Below the pieces are notes generated by a model that was given only the letters and a program-made list of their open reading frames with translations, was not told the origin of the DNA and did not search any database. Shown here piece by piece: positions 11,205-20,607 of a stretch of 64,000 bases of DNA (position 1 is its first letter; each line of letters opens with the position of its first letter). Made by a program: the position numbers and the translations under genes. Source of the stretch: Acanthosepion pharaonis (Eukaryota; Mollusca; Cephalopoda; Sepiida; Sepiidae); NCBI GenBank assembly GCA_903632075.3, contig CAHIKZ030002033.1, forward strand, positions 238,501 to 302,500, read 5' to 3'.

Positions 11205-11700
11205 ATTAATTTCACCCCAAGCAATGCAATAAAGCCACTAAAATTTAAGGGGGTACTGAGTGTGAGAGAATATGAGAACAAGAAAACATTATTAAGGAGA
11301 GATAACAATGAAAGAAGAAGAATAACAATAAAAATATGAGAAATAAAGAAGAGAAAAGATAACGATCGAAATTGCATTTAACTTTTTGAAGATCAAAGTT
11401 GACTGGAAAGCAAAAATCCGAAAGAGAGTTCTACAAGTGAGAAGTGCGAGAGAAGAAAATATTAACATAGAACTTCCGGTTACATCGAGCCATTTCAACT
11501 GTAAAATGAGATCTTTTCGCCAATTTAGTAGTACAGTTAAACACATAAAGTGTAGGTACCAAAGAGAAAAGAGATATCAGAACATTTACCACGAAAATAT
11601 TTATAGAAATGACACAGGGAAGCTACGATATGGTGATGGGAAAGTGACTGAAGCCGAGATGCCAGAAAGTCAAGATGTCGGAAAACCTAATATAATAGGC
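11205..11700 (-). mobile_element. Jockey/CR1-like LINE ORF2 3' end and 3' UTR
   Basis: The minus strand encodes a decayed end of a non-LTR retrotransposon ORF2, including 'LALLTCRTLFRIFAFQ' and 'IFKKLNAISIVIF', equivalent to the usual 'SFF.RTS.LWNSLP..CFPA.FDLQKFK..VNRYLFS' ending. The 3' UTR reads toward 11205 and ends in the antisense word 'tttcaccccaagcaatgc'. At least eight relatives of this 3' end occur here, so boundaries are comparative. A 161-codon plus-strand frame at 11386-11871 is largely an antisense shadow. Confidence 0.7.
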
Positions 11701-11871
11701 CTCGCTTGGAGACTCAAGCAGTTGTTAGCCGCGCGTCAAGACGACTTTTGTTGCTTGGTTTTATCGTTTCAGCATTGTCTCGGGGGTCGAGACGTAATGA
11801 AAATCCTACCAACTCAAGTCACTTTTCTCTTCTATAAAGAAAAGCAATTACTTTTGTCGAAAACAGAATAA

Positions 11872-12536
11872 ACACCAAGTAGCACCATTTGATATTGTTT
11901 CTATTTCTTTCATAGCTTTTCGCTAACCATTGATCCCCAAAAGGAATTGACCAGACAAGTTCGACCAACCGAACAAAAGGACAGATCGAATACAATCTCT
12001 TTTTGATGTGTGACCGATGGAACGCGACGGTATTGCTTTACAAGTGTATCAGTTTGTTAACCCCACTAAGACAACTTATAGTCATAGCCAGCGTGGGACG
12101 GGGTTGAAAACTTGGTGAGGATGGTAAGCACTCACTTTCTCTCCTTTTATATATATATATATATATGAAAACAGAGACCGTTAACTCCTGACAAAGCATG
12201 TCGGCCAATTTAATCCGCTTAAAGGGGCGATCATATTTTTTGCAAGCAATATTTAAAACACAGATCAAGAATAGTTAATAGTCCAAAAGACTTATGGTCC
12301 GACATACTCATATAGAATTCAGTAATGTCGAATAAAACGGTAATTTAAACGCGTCTCATATTTTGGTAGATCAGTTTGTGTTACGTTTTTTTTTCTGTTA
12401 TTTTACCGAAATACCTTTTACAACGGTGAAATTATAAAAATAGAAATCCTAACAATTTCAGATTAAAAGTTGTCAAGTTGTATTGTTTGATTTCTTTTAA
12501 CGTTTAAATGTCCCGTTATAAATTTTTTTCAGTACA
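11872..12536. other. Unassigned sequence with small (TA)n
   Basis: Contains a short TA tract at 12149-12166. No gene or repeat relative recognised in the rest. Confidence 0.4.
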
Positions 12537-12838
12537 AAACAGTCAGTCAGTTATGTTCCATGCGTGATACACGCTTAGGTGATCATGTATCTTTCGATAC
12601 ATGACTGACGTAGCAGATTTTTCCCCGCATTAGATTTCCATTTCTTTCTGCCGTAGACGAGTTGCCATCCAAGGCTATAGAATCTGGTGTGTCCTGCTAT
12701 TTACCCATAGCTGGAGGAAGAGAAGAAGAGGTTTCATAACTTTCCCAAGGGGGAAAGGTATGTAATGGATTCGACTGAAATTCGAACCCGGCTCTCCATT
12801 TCCTCATTCCGAGCCGCTATCCATTACTCTACAGTACC
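12537..12838 (-). mobile_element. SINE-B (tRNA-derived) copy, best preserved
   Basis: Minus-strand tRNA-like head with B box GGGTTCGAATTTC (complement at about 12776-12789) and a head end at about 12838. The shared body follows. The 3' region contains a perfect hairpin, CATGTATC-GAAA-GATACATG on the minus strand (12584-12603), then 'cctaagcgtgtatcacgcat'. The left end is a CAGT microsatellite, as in the copy at 10517. The plus-strand frame starting at 12765 is a shadow. Confidence 0.8.
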
Positions 12839-12906
12839 GTTTGTAAACGTGATATATGTTAACAAATTCAATAGATCTCTTGCCCTGGCAAGCGGTATAT
12901 CCGCGA

Positions 12907-12937
<31 letters not shown>

Positions 12938-12994
12938 TTCTTTCTTTCTTTCTTTCTTTCATTCATTCTTTCATTCATTCATTCATTCATTCAT

Positions 12995-13031
<37 letters not shown>
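12907..13031. repeat. Compound (CT)n(TTTC)n(ATTC)n(TA)n tract
   Basis: Four simple repeats in direct succession. Two open frames run through it (12765-13223 and 12856-13041) only because the repeats lack stops. Confidence 0.95.
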
Positions 13032-13032
<1 letters not shown>

Positions 13033-13129
13033 TTCATATAAATGCGCGTAATCGTACGCTTAGTGAATTGTATGCAGGGAGATTTCCTTTCATAAACTCA
13101 CATGAGGAGAGTCGTATTTTGTTGGTTTC

Positions 13130-13375
13130 AAATGTTCCGGTTCCATCTAGCCATTTCAACTGTAAAATGAGATCTGGTCGCCAATTTAGTAGTATATTAA
13201 ATAGACAAAGTCTAGGTACCTAAGAAGAAAGAGATATCAGAACATTTACCATGAAAATATTTATAGAAAAGACACAGGGAAGCTACTATATGGTGATGGG
13301 AAAGTGACTGAAGCCAAGACGCCAGAAAGCCAAGATGTCTGAAAACCTAATATAATAGGCTTGCCTTGGTTTTGG
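13130..13375 (-). mobile_element. LINE 3' region relic, same family as 11205
   Basis: By eye this is close to 11460-11700 over its length. Shared words include 'gccatttcaactgtaaaatg', 'gatatcagaacatttacc' and 'gggaagctac'. Both copies end with 'aaaacctaatataataggc'. No intact frame. Confidence 0.7.
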
Positions 13376-14215
13376 GAAAAATTGGCGAGGGGTTTTAATC
13401 ACTTTCGTTAAATATAAATTCAAGATATTTACTCATCATTTGATAATGCTCGGAAAACAAACCGGTAAAAAACTGATGCGGAGTCGGGTAAAATAAAAGA
13501 GAGAAGCAATAAAGAAGATCGGTTTGTATTTGCAAAGTGAAAGTGTCCCGCTCAATGCATTGGAAGCTGTCCTTTCTTTGGTTCCGAATCAGTAGAAAGC
13601 AGCTCGTCAGTTAAACAACATTAATTAACTTGAAAAATTTGATTGCATTTTTTTCTTTCTTGATTAACGATTCGAGTGGTTGGCCACTAATTAAGCCACA
13701 TTGTCCAGTTTTCACCAACAGAAACGTTATTATTCACACCAGCCAGAAAGTACAAATTCATGACAAGGCAAGGTTTGCTCAAAAACTTGATCGTTTTGTT
13801 CAACAAATTCACCAATTTGAAAGCGTCATGTCTAAATCCATGTTGATTTTCTGAGTAATTTTGATTTTTTTTAAATCTACCTACAGATGTCAGTAGAATT
13901 GCTTTTCATTTGAATCCATGTTGATTTTTTTTTTACCCTCGATGATTTATGTACCCACAGGTGTTAGGGGGATTGTTGTTTGACAAAGTATACACATTTG
14001 ACGTATGCACAATACAAGAGTTAAGCAATATAAAAATGAGTGGTCATTCAGTAGCGATCAACAATAAAATGAATCATTTAATCGAATGTAATGTAATTCT
14101 AAATAGTAATTACCACAGGATCTTAAAATATCGAAACCCTATCAGAAGTAGAGGGCGTTTATGTTTGTGAGAGAGAGAAAAAAAATTCAAAATTCAATAA
14201 ATCAATAAAAATCTA
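13376..14215. other. Unassigned sequence with a short direct repeat
   Basis: Around 13836-13900 and 13913-13975 the same layout occurs twice: 'atccatgttgatttt', a T-rich run, 'ctacctacag' or 'gtacccacag', then 'g.tgt.ag..g.attg'. No gene is supported. Frames at 13630-13854 and 13949-14170 have no recognisable domain. Confidence 0.4.
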
Positions 14216-14366
14216 ATGGATTTATTTTCTTGACTGACTTCAGAATTTCGCATCAAAACGCTTGTCAGGGCCAGATGTTCCATAAATAAAATGAGATTTA
14301 TTGAACATCTGAATGTGACGAGCGTTTTGACGCGAAACTCTGGAGTCGTCAAGAAGATAAATTCAT
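14216..14366. mobile_element. Long-hairpin (foldback) element
   Basis: Two arms of about 65 bp are imperfect inverted copies. The left arm (14216-14281) contains 'tttattttcttgactgac' and 'catcaaaacgcttgtca'. The right arm (14303-14366) contains 'gacgagcgttttgacgcg' and 'gtcgtcaagaagataaat'. Only about 20 bases separate them. It is non-coding and MITE-like. Superfamily unknown: no clear target duplication is visible. Confidence 0.65.
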
Positions 14367-14369
14367 TGA

Positions 14370-15079
14370 AATTTGATCAGTTTATTGAATATTATAGCTA
14401 TGGCTGGAAAGGGAAGATTGTATAGCTCAAGCTCAGATCTACCTGCAATAACGTATATACTTGTGTATAGTGCGAGATTTATGATGTTTCTTACACCAAA
14501 AAATAGGGGTCGCGCTATACATCGTTACTTTTTTTGAAGGAGGTTTATAAATCATACATTTTCGGTGACCCATTGCACTGATAATTATTTTTCTGGATGG
14601 GTTACCATTCATGTAAAAAAAAAAATCATGTGTCGCACTATGAAGTCTCTTTATTCACTAGTATATACGGTACTCCATTTTTGGTCTGATCAAATTCCTA
14701 TGGCAGGAGGAGTCGGGTAAAACAAGTTGTTCCCGGATAGCTGAAATGACTTCTTCCCTCACTTCGACATTAACTACGATTATTAACTTCAACAGCAAAT
14801 ATTTAAAGTTTTAAATAGCGACTGTGTTCACTATATTTACGAAAATTAGCTTAGTCTGACAAAACGATAAACAGAAATAAAAATAAAACGAATGATTACT
14901 TTGTGCCAAGAAAATTTGGCTAAAAATTTTAAAAAAAATTAGCCTTTGTAATTCTGGTAAACTAGGCTCGTAGACTGCTCCCTACGCTTATGGAAAACCA
15001 GCAATAAATTCAAATATCTAAATAGGTCTGTGTGTCTTTCTACTTATCAGATTTGTTTTATTTATTTTTATATTTTTTA
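14370..15079. other. Unassigned AT-rich sequence
   Basis: No gene, RNA or repeat relative recognised. Confidence 0.4.
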
Positions 15080-15162
15080 TATTTAATATATTTCCTGTTT
15101 ATAAGTTATGGGCACAATTATTTGAGTAAATGATCTGTTCTTTAATTAAACCGTATTAATTA

Positions 15163-15166
15163 CATT
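15163..15166. repeat. Target-site duplication CATT, left
   Basis: CATT immediately before the LTR's TG, matched by CATT at 15645-15648 and by a single CATT at 40814-40817 in the unoccupied relative. Confidence 0.75.
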
Positions 15167-15644
15167 TGTCGGAGTTAGCTCTTCTTCAGTTCCTTAATCC
15201 TTCACTAGGGGTCTCTCTCTCTCTCCCCTAGCTATAAATACTGACTGACCATTTGCCTCGATCTCTTTTCCCTCAGGCCTTGGGCCGTTACCTCGCTTGC
15301 AGGTGAGGTGTTAATTCTTCTCTCATTTCAGCTAACACCAATATGTGAGCTCTCACAAATACAGCGTTTCCCAAATTCTGGGAACACGCTACGAAGAATA
15401 CACGTACGTATGAACACTCACCACGATACACACACATAATATTCACCACACAAACTCAATGTAATTGTCCATGTGCTTGTAACTTGTTGTTAATACATAT
15501 ATTTGTTTATATATAATTATCGGTCTTGTATGTTTTCTTTGGACTTAATTAAAGTCCAACATTCTCATGCAGCTGGACCGGCTAGCAGGAACTTTTGACC
15601 CACGTGTGTTTCTTCTTTATATCTTCACCGCACGGTCCGTTACA
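15167..15644 (+). mobile_element. Solo LTR, Ty3/gypsy-like, 478 bp
   Basis: Starts TGTCGGAGTTAGCTC and ends CGTTACA, so it has the TG...CA ends of an LTR. A TATA box (15233-15239) lies about 65 bp in. A later 'ttaatacatatatttg' region may hold the poly-A signal area. Direct CATT duplications flank it. No internal retrotransposon sequence is attached, so it is a solo LTR left by LTR-LTR recombination. Relatives are at 16560-17054, which is followed by a primer-binding-like site, and at 29161-31488. Confidence 0.85.
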
Positions 15645-15648
15645 CATT
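15645..15648. repeat. Target-site duplication CATT, right
   Basis: Direct duplicate of 15163-15166. Confidence 0.75.
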
Positions 15649-15937
15649 TACCGGCCCGGATGTTCGAGAAATTTTGTATAAAATATGCGTTCTTTGAATC
15701 GAAACTGTGTTCAGCCATAGAGAACTTCCGATTAAGCAAAACTCGAATTACTGCTTTTAAGCACACACCTTCGCTGGATTTAATCAATTTTCTATATGTT
15801 GTCATTGTTTACGTTAGGTTACGAATTCAGAGCAGATATCATAGATCGAGAAAGATCAGCATTTACTCAAGTAAGTGTACCCATAAAAAATAACTTATAA
15901 ACAAAATATATTAAATATTTGTCGGATTTAATCCATC

Positions 15938-15938
<1 letters not shown>

Positions 15939-15980
<42 letters not shown>
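15939..15980. repeat. (TA)n microsatellite
   Basis: Uninterrupted TA tract. Confidence 0.95.
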
Positions 15981-15982
<2 letters not shown>

Positions 15983-16055
15983 GGGCTCTCCCGTCGCTTT
16001 CGACGTATGAGGATCTGACAGCTTATTGATTTAGTTATGAAAGTTTGTGCGATAA

Positions 16056-16200
16056 TCATAAGTGGCATTTAAGACCCGCTAGTGATTTACAAAGGAGGTC
16101 ACATATGGAGCAAGTATGAGGATTGTGAGATGAGATCACTGTTAGATTGGCTGACCTTTTAGATCTTGCTCTCGCTTCTTGAAGATGATTCAGAGAAGCA
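16056..16200 (-). mobile_element. LINE-associated C-terminal zinc-finger relic
   Basis: The minus-strand frame ends in CSICDLLCKSLAGLKCHL, preceded by a basic segment 'ARARSKRSANLTV'. A Cys-x2-Cys...Leu-x2-His finger after a basic stretch, at the extreme C-terminus, is typical of one group of invertebrate LINE ORF2 proteins. It could instead be the end of a host zinc-finger protein, but no upstream fingers are present. The frame from 16331 to 16201 is not obviously LINE-like. Confidence 0.45.
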
Positions 16201-16559
16201 GATTGAAAATTGCTGAGTCCACTAAAACACGTTGATCTCCATTCTACCCGCTCCAAGGCTAAGCTGTGGTATATTGACTGCTGACACATATATATTATAA
16301 TGTGATGATGATGATCATCGCACACATACATACATACCTACACAAATTCAAATTTCAATAACAATCATTCATAGAAATCAACGCTGCTATCTTATGCGAC
16401 AATTTCGAAATCGCTATATTTTGTGCACTTTTGGGAAAATCGGATCTCAAGAGCCTTCTTAGCTTAGTAAATATTTTTCAGGAAATATCAGCTTCTAATT
16501 CATCAATAAACACACAAGTGGCCGTTGCAATCCACCCACGCACATTATATTTTTCCAGC

Positions 16560-17054
16560 GCGTGACAAAGTCAAGTTTCCCGCCAAAGCGCTGTGATCCA
16601 GTCACGTGATTACATTATCTATAAAAAACAAACACGAGTTTGCCTCTTCCTCTTTTTCCTTCAGGCCTCGTGCCGAATCCCACCTCGCGTGGAGGTGAGA
16701 TAAATCTCTCTTTCTTCTCTATTCTTGCTGCAAAGTGTAGTCCCAGAGAATTATCGTCTTGACTTTGCGGTCAGACTTTAAAGAACATTACCAACATACA
16801 CGTACGTACGAACATTCACCAAAATAGGAACGTTCACACACGCACACAAACACAATGTTAACTGTCTATGTGCTTTGTAAATGTTTTGTTTAATACATAT
16901 ATTTGTTTATATATATATCGGTCTTGTTTGTTTGTCTTCCTTATCTTCAGTTGTAGTTAATCCAACTTCAGCATTCTATTGTAGCTGGACCTTCTAGCAA
17001 GAAATATAAACGCACGTGTTTTCTTTACATCTTCACCGCCCCCGGTCCTCCACA
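16560..17054 (+). mobile_element. Gypsy-like LTR followed by primer-binding-like site
   Basis: Aligns with the solo LTR at 15167: TATA at 16620-16628, 'ttcaggcctcgtgccg', 'cacgtacgtacgaacattc', 'tttaatacatatatttg', 'agctggaccttctagca'. It ends CCTCCACA at 17054. Unlike the other two copies it is followed by retrotransposon leader (next entry), so it is the 5' LTR of a truncated element. The left boundary is estimated from the offset to the TATA box. A CACGTG word lies at 16602-16607. Confidence 0.75.
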
Positions 17055-17057
17055 TAA

Positions 17058-17109
17058 TGGTGACCGCCGACGTGATTTTGCGAAGGAAAGCCAATAGTCA
17101 ACGTAATTT

Positions 17110-17110
<1 letters not shown>
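17058..17110 (+). mobile_element. Primer-binding site and truncated leader
   Basis: TGGTGACCGCCGACGTG begins four bases after the LTR end. It matches the usual layout of invertebrate gypsy-type elements, where a TGG-starting tRNA-complementary site follows the LTR. About 40 bases later the element is replaced by a TA tract. A 75-codon frame from 17057 is short and breaks into the TA repeat, so it is not a gag gene. Confidence 0.65.

Positions 17111-17112
<2 letters not shown>

Positions 17113-17146
<34 letters not shown>
17113..17146. repeat. (TA)n microsatellite
   Basis: TA tract truncating the gypsy-like leader. Confidence 0.95.
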
Positions 17147-17147
<1 letters not shown>

Positions 17148-17308
17148 TCGCACCACAGTTATGGTCCAAGGTTAGACCCAAGGAAGAACAACACGAACAC
17201 AAGAGTAGACTAACAAAGATATATTACAACAGAAATATAGTACAAGAAGTTGAAGGTGTTAGTAATGACTGTCCGTTAGAGTGAACTAATATTGTCTCGA
17301 CTCGTTAC

Positions 17309-17572
17309 AAAATTCATTCGGTATCTAGCCACGAGGGTTGCATGTGGCACAAGGCCAAGTTTAACGCGGGTTTCCCGAGCCCGTAGGCTCGGCCAAAAAT
17401 ATACCCTTTGAACCCTCCTAGACGAGTTCAGGGCCTGTCTACCTCCCCTGACGAAACCCTTCAACAGTCATGACCTGGTACCGGTTACACCGTTCATTTG
17501 GTATTTAGCCCCCCCCCCCACGAGGGTTGCATGTGGCACAAGGCCGAGTTTAACGTGGGTTTTTTTGAGCCC

Positions 17573-17605
<33 letters not shown>
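17309..17605. repeat. ~85-bp duplicated segment ending in (TA)n
   Basis: A block at 17309-17390 (ACGAGGGTTGCATGTGGCAC, 'aaggccaagtttaacg', 'gagcccgtaggctcgg') recurs at 17490-17575 with few changes, after a C run of about 11. The second copy runs straight into a TA tract (17574-17605) at 'gagcccgtatata'. The intervening ~100 bp is unique. It may be part of an unrecognised transposon end. Confidence 0.65.
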
Positions 17606-17608
<3 letters not shown>

Positions 17609-17633
17609 TATTCCATTTTCAATCCTCTTTTAT

Positions 17634-17774
17634 ACAAGTTTCATTAAAAACGACTGACATTTGGACAATGTCTATATAATTTACGTTCAGAAAAGAAGGA
17701 AATTATAAGAACATGAAAAATTAAATAAAAAAACTTAACCGCAGTACATTGTCAGTCGTTTTTAATGAAGCTTA
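17634..17774. mobile_element. Hairpin element, ~140 bp
   Basis: Arms 'aagtttcattaaaaacgact' (from 17637) and 'agtcgtttttaatgaagctt' (to 17772) are near-perfect inverted copies around an interior of about 95 bp. The interior recurs at 39095-39400, where a LINE piece interrupts it, so this is a repeated element rather than an accident. No coding capacity. Confidence 0.65.
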
Positions 17775-17780
17775 TGTGTG

Positions 17781-18120
17781 TATAATCATCCAAGTTAAGC
17801 AACGTCGAGCCTGGTCTGTACCTAGATGGGTGACTGTTTGGGCATACCAGGCACTATAAACTTGGATGTGCCGGTGGTGTAATGGGTAAGGGTTCGAAAT
17901 TGGAAATCGGAAACCAGAGTTCCGTTATGTTCACTTCGGTGCAGATGCCTTTCGGAAAGGTGTGAATATACCCCTTCTCCTCCAGCTATGGGTTAAATAG
18001 TAAAACGTGTATCAGTAAATCATTATTATCCCCAAAAGTATTGTTTCGGTCTAGAAATATGTTCCGGCTTTAAATAAGCTGCAAAAGGTTGATAAAACGT
18101 AAATAGAACAAATCGATGAA
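17781..18120 (+). mobile_element. Composite 5S rRNA / tRNA-like SINE, copy 2
   Basis: The 5S-derived part, 17781-17865, holds AAGTTAAGCAACGTCGAGCC and ATGGGTGACTGTTTGGGCAT and ends 'ctataaacttgg'. It joins at the same point as copy 1 (3618) to a tRNA-like head with A-box region GGTGGTGTAATGGGTAAGG and a decayed B box, GAGTTCCGTTATG. A SINE-B-type body follows ('ataccccttctcctcc', 'agctatgggttaaatag'), then a tail 'ggctttaaataagctgca...aggttgataaaacg'. The CpG-rich junction is shared by both copies. Confidence 0.75.
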
Positions 18121-18656
18121 ACCTATAATAATTTTATGCCAAGAATTTTCACTGACCCATTTTGCCCTATTTATTCTGTGACTTCTTGGAGGAAACTGAT
18201 CTTTTGAAAACAATAAGGGAAATAAATATCTAAGCCCAAAAGCCTCTTTTATTGATTGCTTGAATTTTGAGTTAATCCCAATGTCTTTTATTTATTCATG
18301 TATAATAAAAGTGGACAGACGCCGCCAGAATCATTTCTGGCAAAAAAAAAAAAAAAAGAAAAAGGAAAACGTTTATTGTTGTTTGTTATGGTCACCTTTT
18401 GGGTCTCCATTAAGAAAGATGAAGATGACTTTAACGCCAACAATAATTGCTTTTTCTCTCAAAAAAGATGACAAGACGACGACGACGAGGAGGAAATAGT
18501 AGAAGAAATGATGAGTTAGAGCGAAAATAATCTGCTGTCGTCACCAAAACCAAAAATGAAGAGGAGAAAAAAACAAATGAAAGCGCTTGCTTAAAATCCT
18601 CTATTCCGACCTCTTGACTGATTGGAGTTGTCATTTTGTCCAGTTATCATAGCAAA
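18121..18656. other. Unassigned sequence with poly-A and GAC repeats
   Basis: Poly-A near 18342-18356 and a short GAC/GAG-rich run at 18474-18495. Short frames here are low complexity. No gene recognised. Confidence 0.4.
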
Positions 18657-18848
18657 TTTCATATTTGTTTTTATTTCTGTGATTCGAAAATACTTTAAAA
18701 CCAAGTCCGTGTATAATAAGTTGGTCAGACGGACCTTTGCCTTGTACCGCGCAACAAAAGCCCCCTGACCAACTTATTATACACCTACTTGTTTTTTTGG
18801 GTTTTTTTTTTTAAGTATTTTGGATTTACAGAAATAAAAACAAGTAAA
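18657..18848. mobile_element. Long imperfect palindrome, ~190 bp
   Basis: The inner arms are perfect 20-mers, GTGTATAATAAGTTGGTCAG (18709-18728) and its exact inverse (18765-18784), around a 36-base, less AT-rich loop. The outer arms continue the symmetry: 'tttgtttttatttctgtgat' on the left matches 'acagaaataaaaacaa' on the right, with length differences in the T/A runs. The whole forms a long stem. Non-coding, foldback- or MITE-like; family unknown. Confidence 0.7.
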
Positions 18849-18894
18849 TGTGAAGCTTTTGGTCAAATTTTGGTCAGATATATTTTTTTAAAAA

Positions 18895-19315
18895 TTCACT
18901 CCAAACAAGACAAAGCACTTAGGACGCAAGTGATTACTGAGTATTAGAGAATATGAGAGAAAAAAAATACTCTTAAGAATAGAGGACAATACAAAAAACA
19001 AGAATTAAGAAAGAATATAACGATTGACATTGCATTTAAATTTTTGAAGATCAAAGTTGACAGAGAAGCTGGAAGCCGAAAGAGAGTCCCACAAGCGAGA
19101 AGTGCGAGAGAAGAAACAGTTAGCATAGAACTTACGGTTATATCTAGCCATTTCAAATGTAAACTCATGAGACCTTGTTGTTATTTAGTACTGCGCTTAA
19201 ATTAATAAAGTCTAGGTACCATAGAGTAAAGTTCATCAGAACAATTACCATGAAAGTATTTATAGAAAAGGCACAGGGAAGCTACGTTACAGCAGTGGGA
19301 AAGGGACTGATTACG
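18895..19315 (-). mobile_element. LINE 3' region relic, same family as 11205
   Basis: Minus-strand ORF2 end: 'LALLACGTLFRLPAS' and 'IFKNLNAMSIVIFF'. The 3' UTR reaches 'ttcactccaaacaagac' at 18895. The upstream part shares 'aagtctaggtaccata' and 'aaggcacagggaagctac' with the 41.3 kb copy. Frame is broken. Confidence 0.7.
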
Positions 19316-19317
19316 TG

Positions 19318-19672
19318 AACAACGACTAAGTTTTAGAGAATATAACAAAAAGGATATTTATACTTAACATCAGAAAGAGTTGAAATTTCTAGAGCACATA
19401 ATAAGGAAAGAGTGCTTAGAAAATTTGATACTCACAAGACAGATTGGATGCAAGAGGGTCAGAGGAAAACAACATATAACCTTATCTAACGAGTTTGAGT
19501 AAATGTATGGCAGAACAGGGTTTAAGAGAGAGAACAAAAAGACAATTTATTAAGAGCTACAAAGGACAGGATATTGTGGAAAGCCATGATCACCGACAAC
19601 CTGAAGAAACACGACACATCGAAGAAGAAATACAAAGGAACACCCTTCGAAAAGCAAAACAAAAACATGCAA
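19318..19672 (+). mobile_element. LINE ORF2 C-terminal relic
   Basis: Plus-strand fragments read 'EFLEHIIRKE.LENLILT' in broken form, 'LSKCMAEQGLRERTKRQFIK' and 'KDRILWKAMIT', the motif order of the LINE C-terminus at 59422-59811 on the opposite strand. The frame starting at 19495 contains the best part. It lies directly beside an antisense relic of a different LINE. Confidence 0.7.
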
Positions 19673-20607
19673 AAAATACTATATTCTTTCCTTTGGGCAA
19701 GACGCAGCACAACACAAGGTAAACGAAACCTGATGCCGTGGATTTTGACCCTACAGCAGCACTTCCGCCGTTGTACAAAAGGGAGGTAACTGCTATATTA
19801 TTTTGTCGGCTCAGTGACATCGATTACACAGAATGGGTATTTTTTATGCTAGTCTACATTTGCGTATAGACACATCATATTAAACTGCCCTTGTGTCACA
19901 ACTTAACCTCATGTGTAGTTAGAAAATTCTTGAAGTCTTCACCGATATTAACATAATGTTTGTAACGGAAGGTCAAAGGTAAGCATCATAATTGAGACAT
20001 TTGGAAAACTTCCAAACATTCAATCCCATTTCGCTTTCAAAATGAGAATACTGCCAATGAAAAATGGAATACAAATTTAATATATTTTTATTTATGATTT
20101 CAGAGAAAAGACGCCCATAATAAAATCTAAAATAAGATTACAAATATATGAGTGTAGTACAAAACATACTACTAGGTACTGAGAGAGAATTTTCAATCAA
20201 GCGTTGTTGGTCTTAGCTTTCGGATTTGTATCTTATGAAAATTGATAAATACGTGTCTTTGCAACAGGTTTTTGTCAGTCAATTCAAAATTGCTATCTCG
20301 TCGATACAAATCTACGCCAAACGGGAAACGAAGCAACTAGAGTTCAAAAGATTCATCAACCGCTGAAACTACATGCAAGGTTCTTTAAGTCAGTACACTT
20401 ATATTTCCATTTTCTCCCTGGAACCAGTGAATTTAACTATCTTTTCCTGATTACTAAAATGTATTCTTTCCGTTGCCATTTTCTTTAACATGTAGTATCA
20501 GAAACATGCCTATTTGCATTAACATTTCAAATAATACGATAGTTTGCTGTGAAAATATCCGCACAAAAATCTTTCACCTTTACATACAAAAAACTTCTTT
20601 TTTTAAT
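19673..20607. other. Unassigned sequence
   Basis: No gene or repeat relative recognised. Overlapping frames at 19522-19820 on both strands lack domains. Confidence 0.4.

Larger units (their letters stand above)
15080..15760 (-). mobile_element. tRNA-headed repeat (family E) split by a solo LTR
   Basis: The sequence on both sides of the solo LTR (to 15166 and from 15645) matches 40745-40923 continuously: 'tttgagtaaatg.tctgtt', 'cattta.cggcc.g.atgt', 'cgagaaatttt' and 'ccatagag'. The 40.8 kb copy has no LTR, so it represents the empty site. In that copy the right end has a tRNA-like head on the minus strand, which suggests a SINE. Here the head is more decayed. Confidence 0.6.

Noticed and set aside
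11386..11871. 161-codon open frame, the longest in the window
   Set aside because: Most of it is antisense to a LINE 3' region repeated in diverged form at 13130 and 18895, where the plus-strand frame is not kept.
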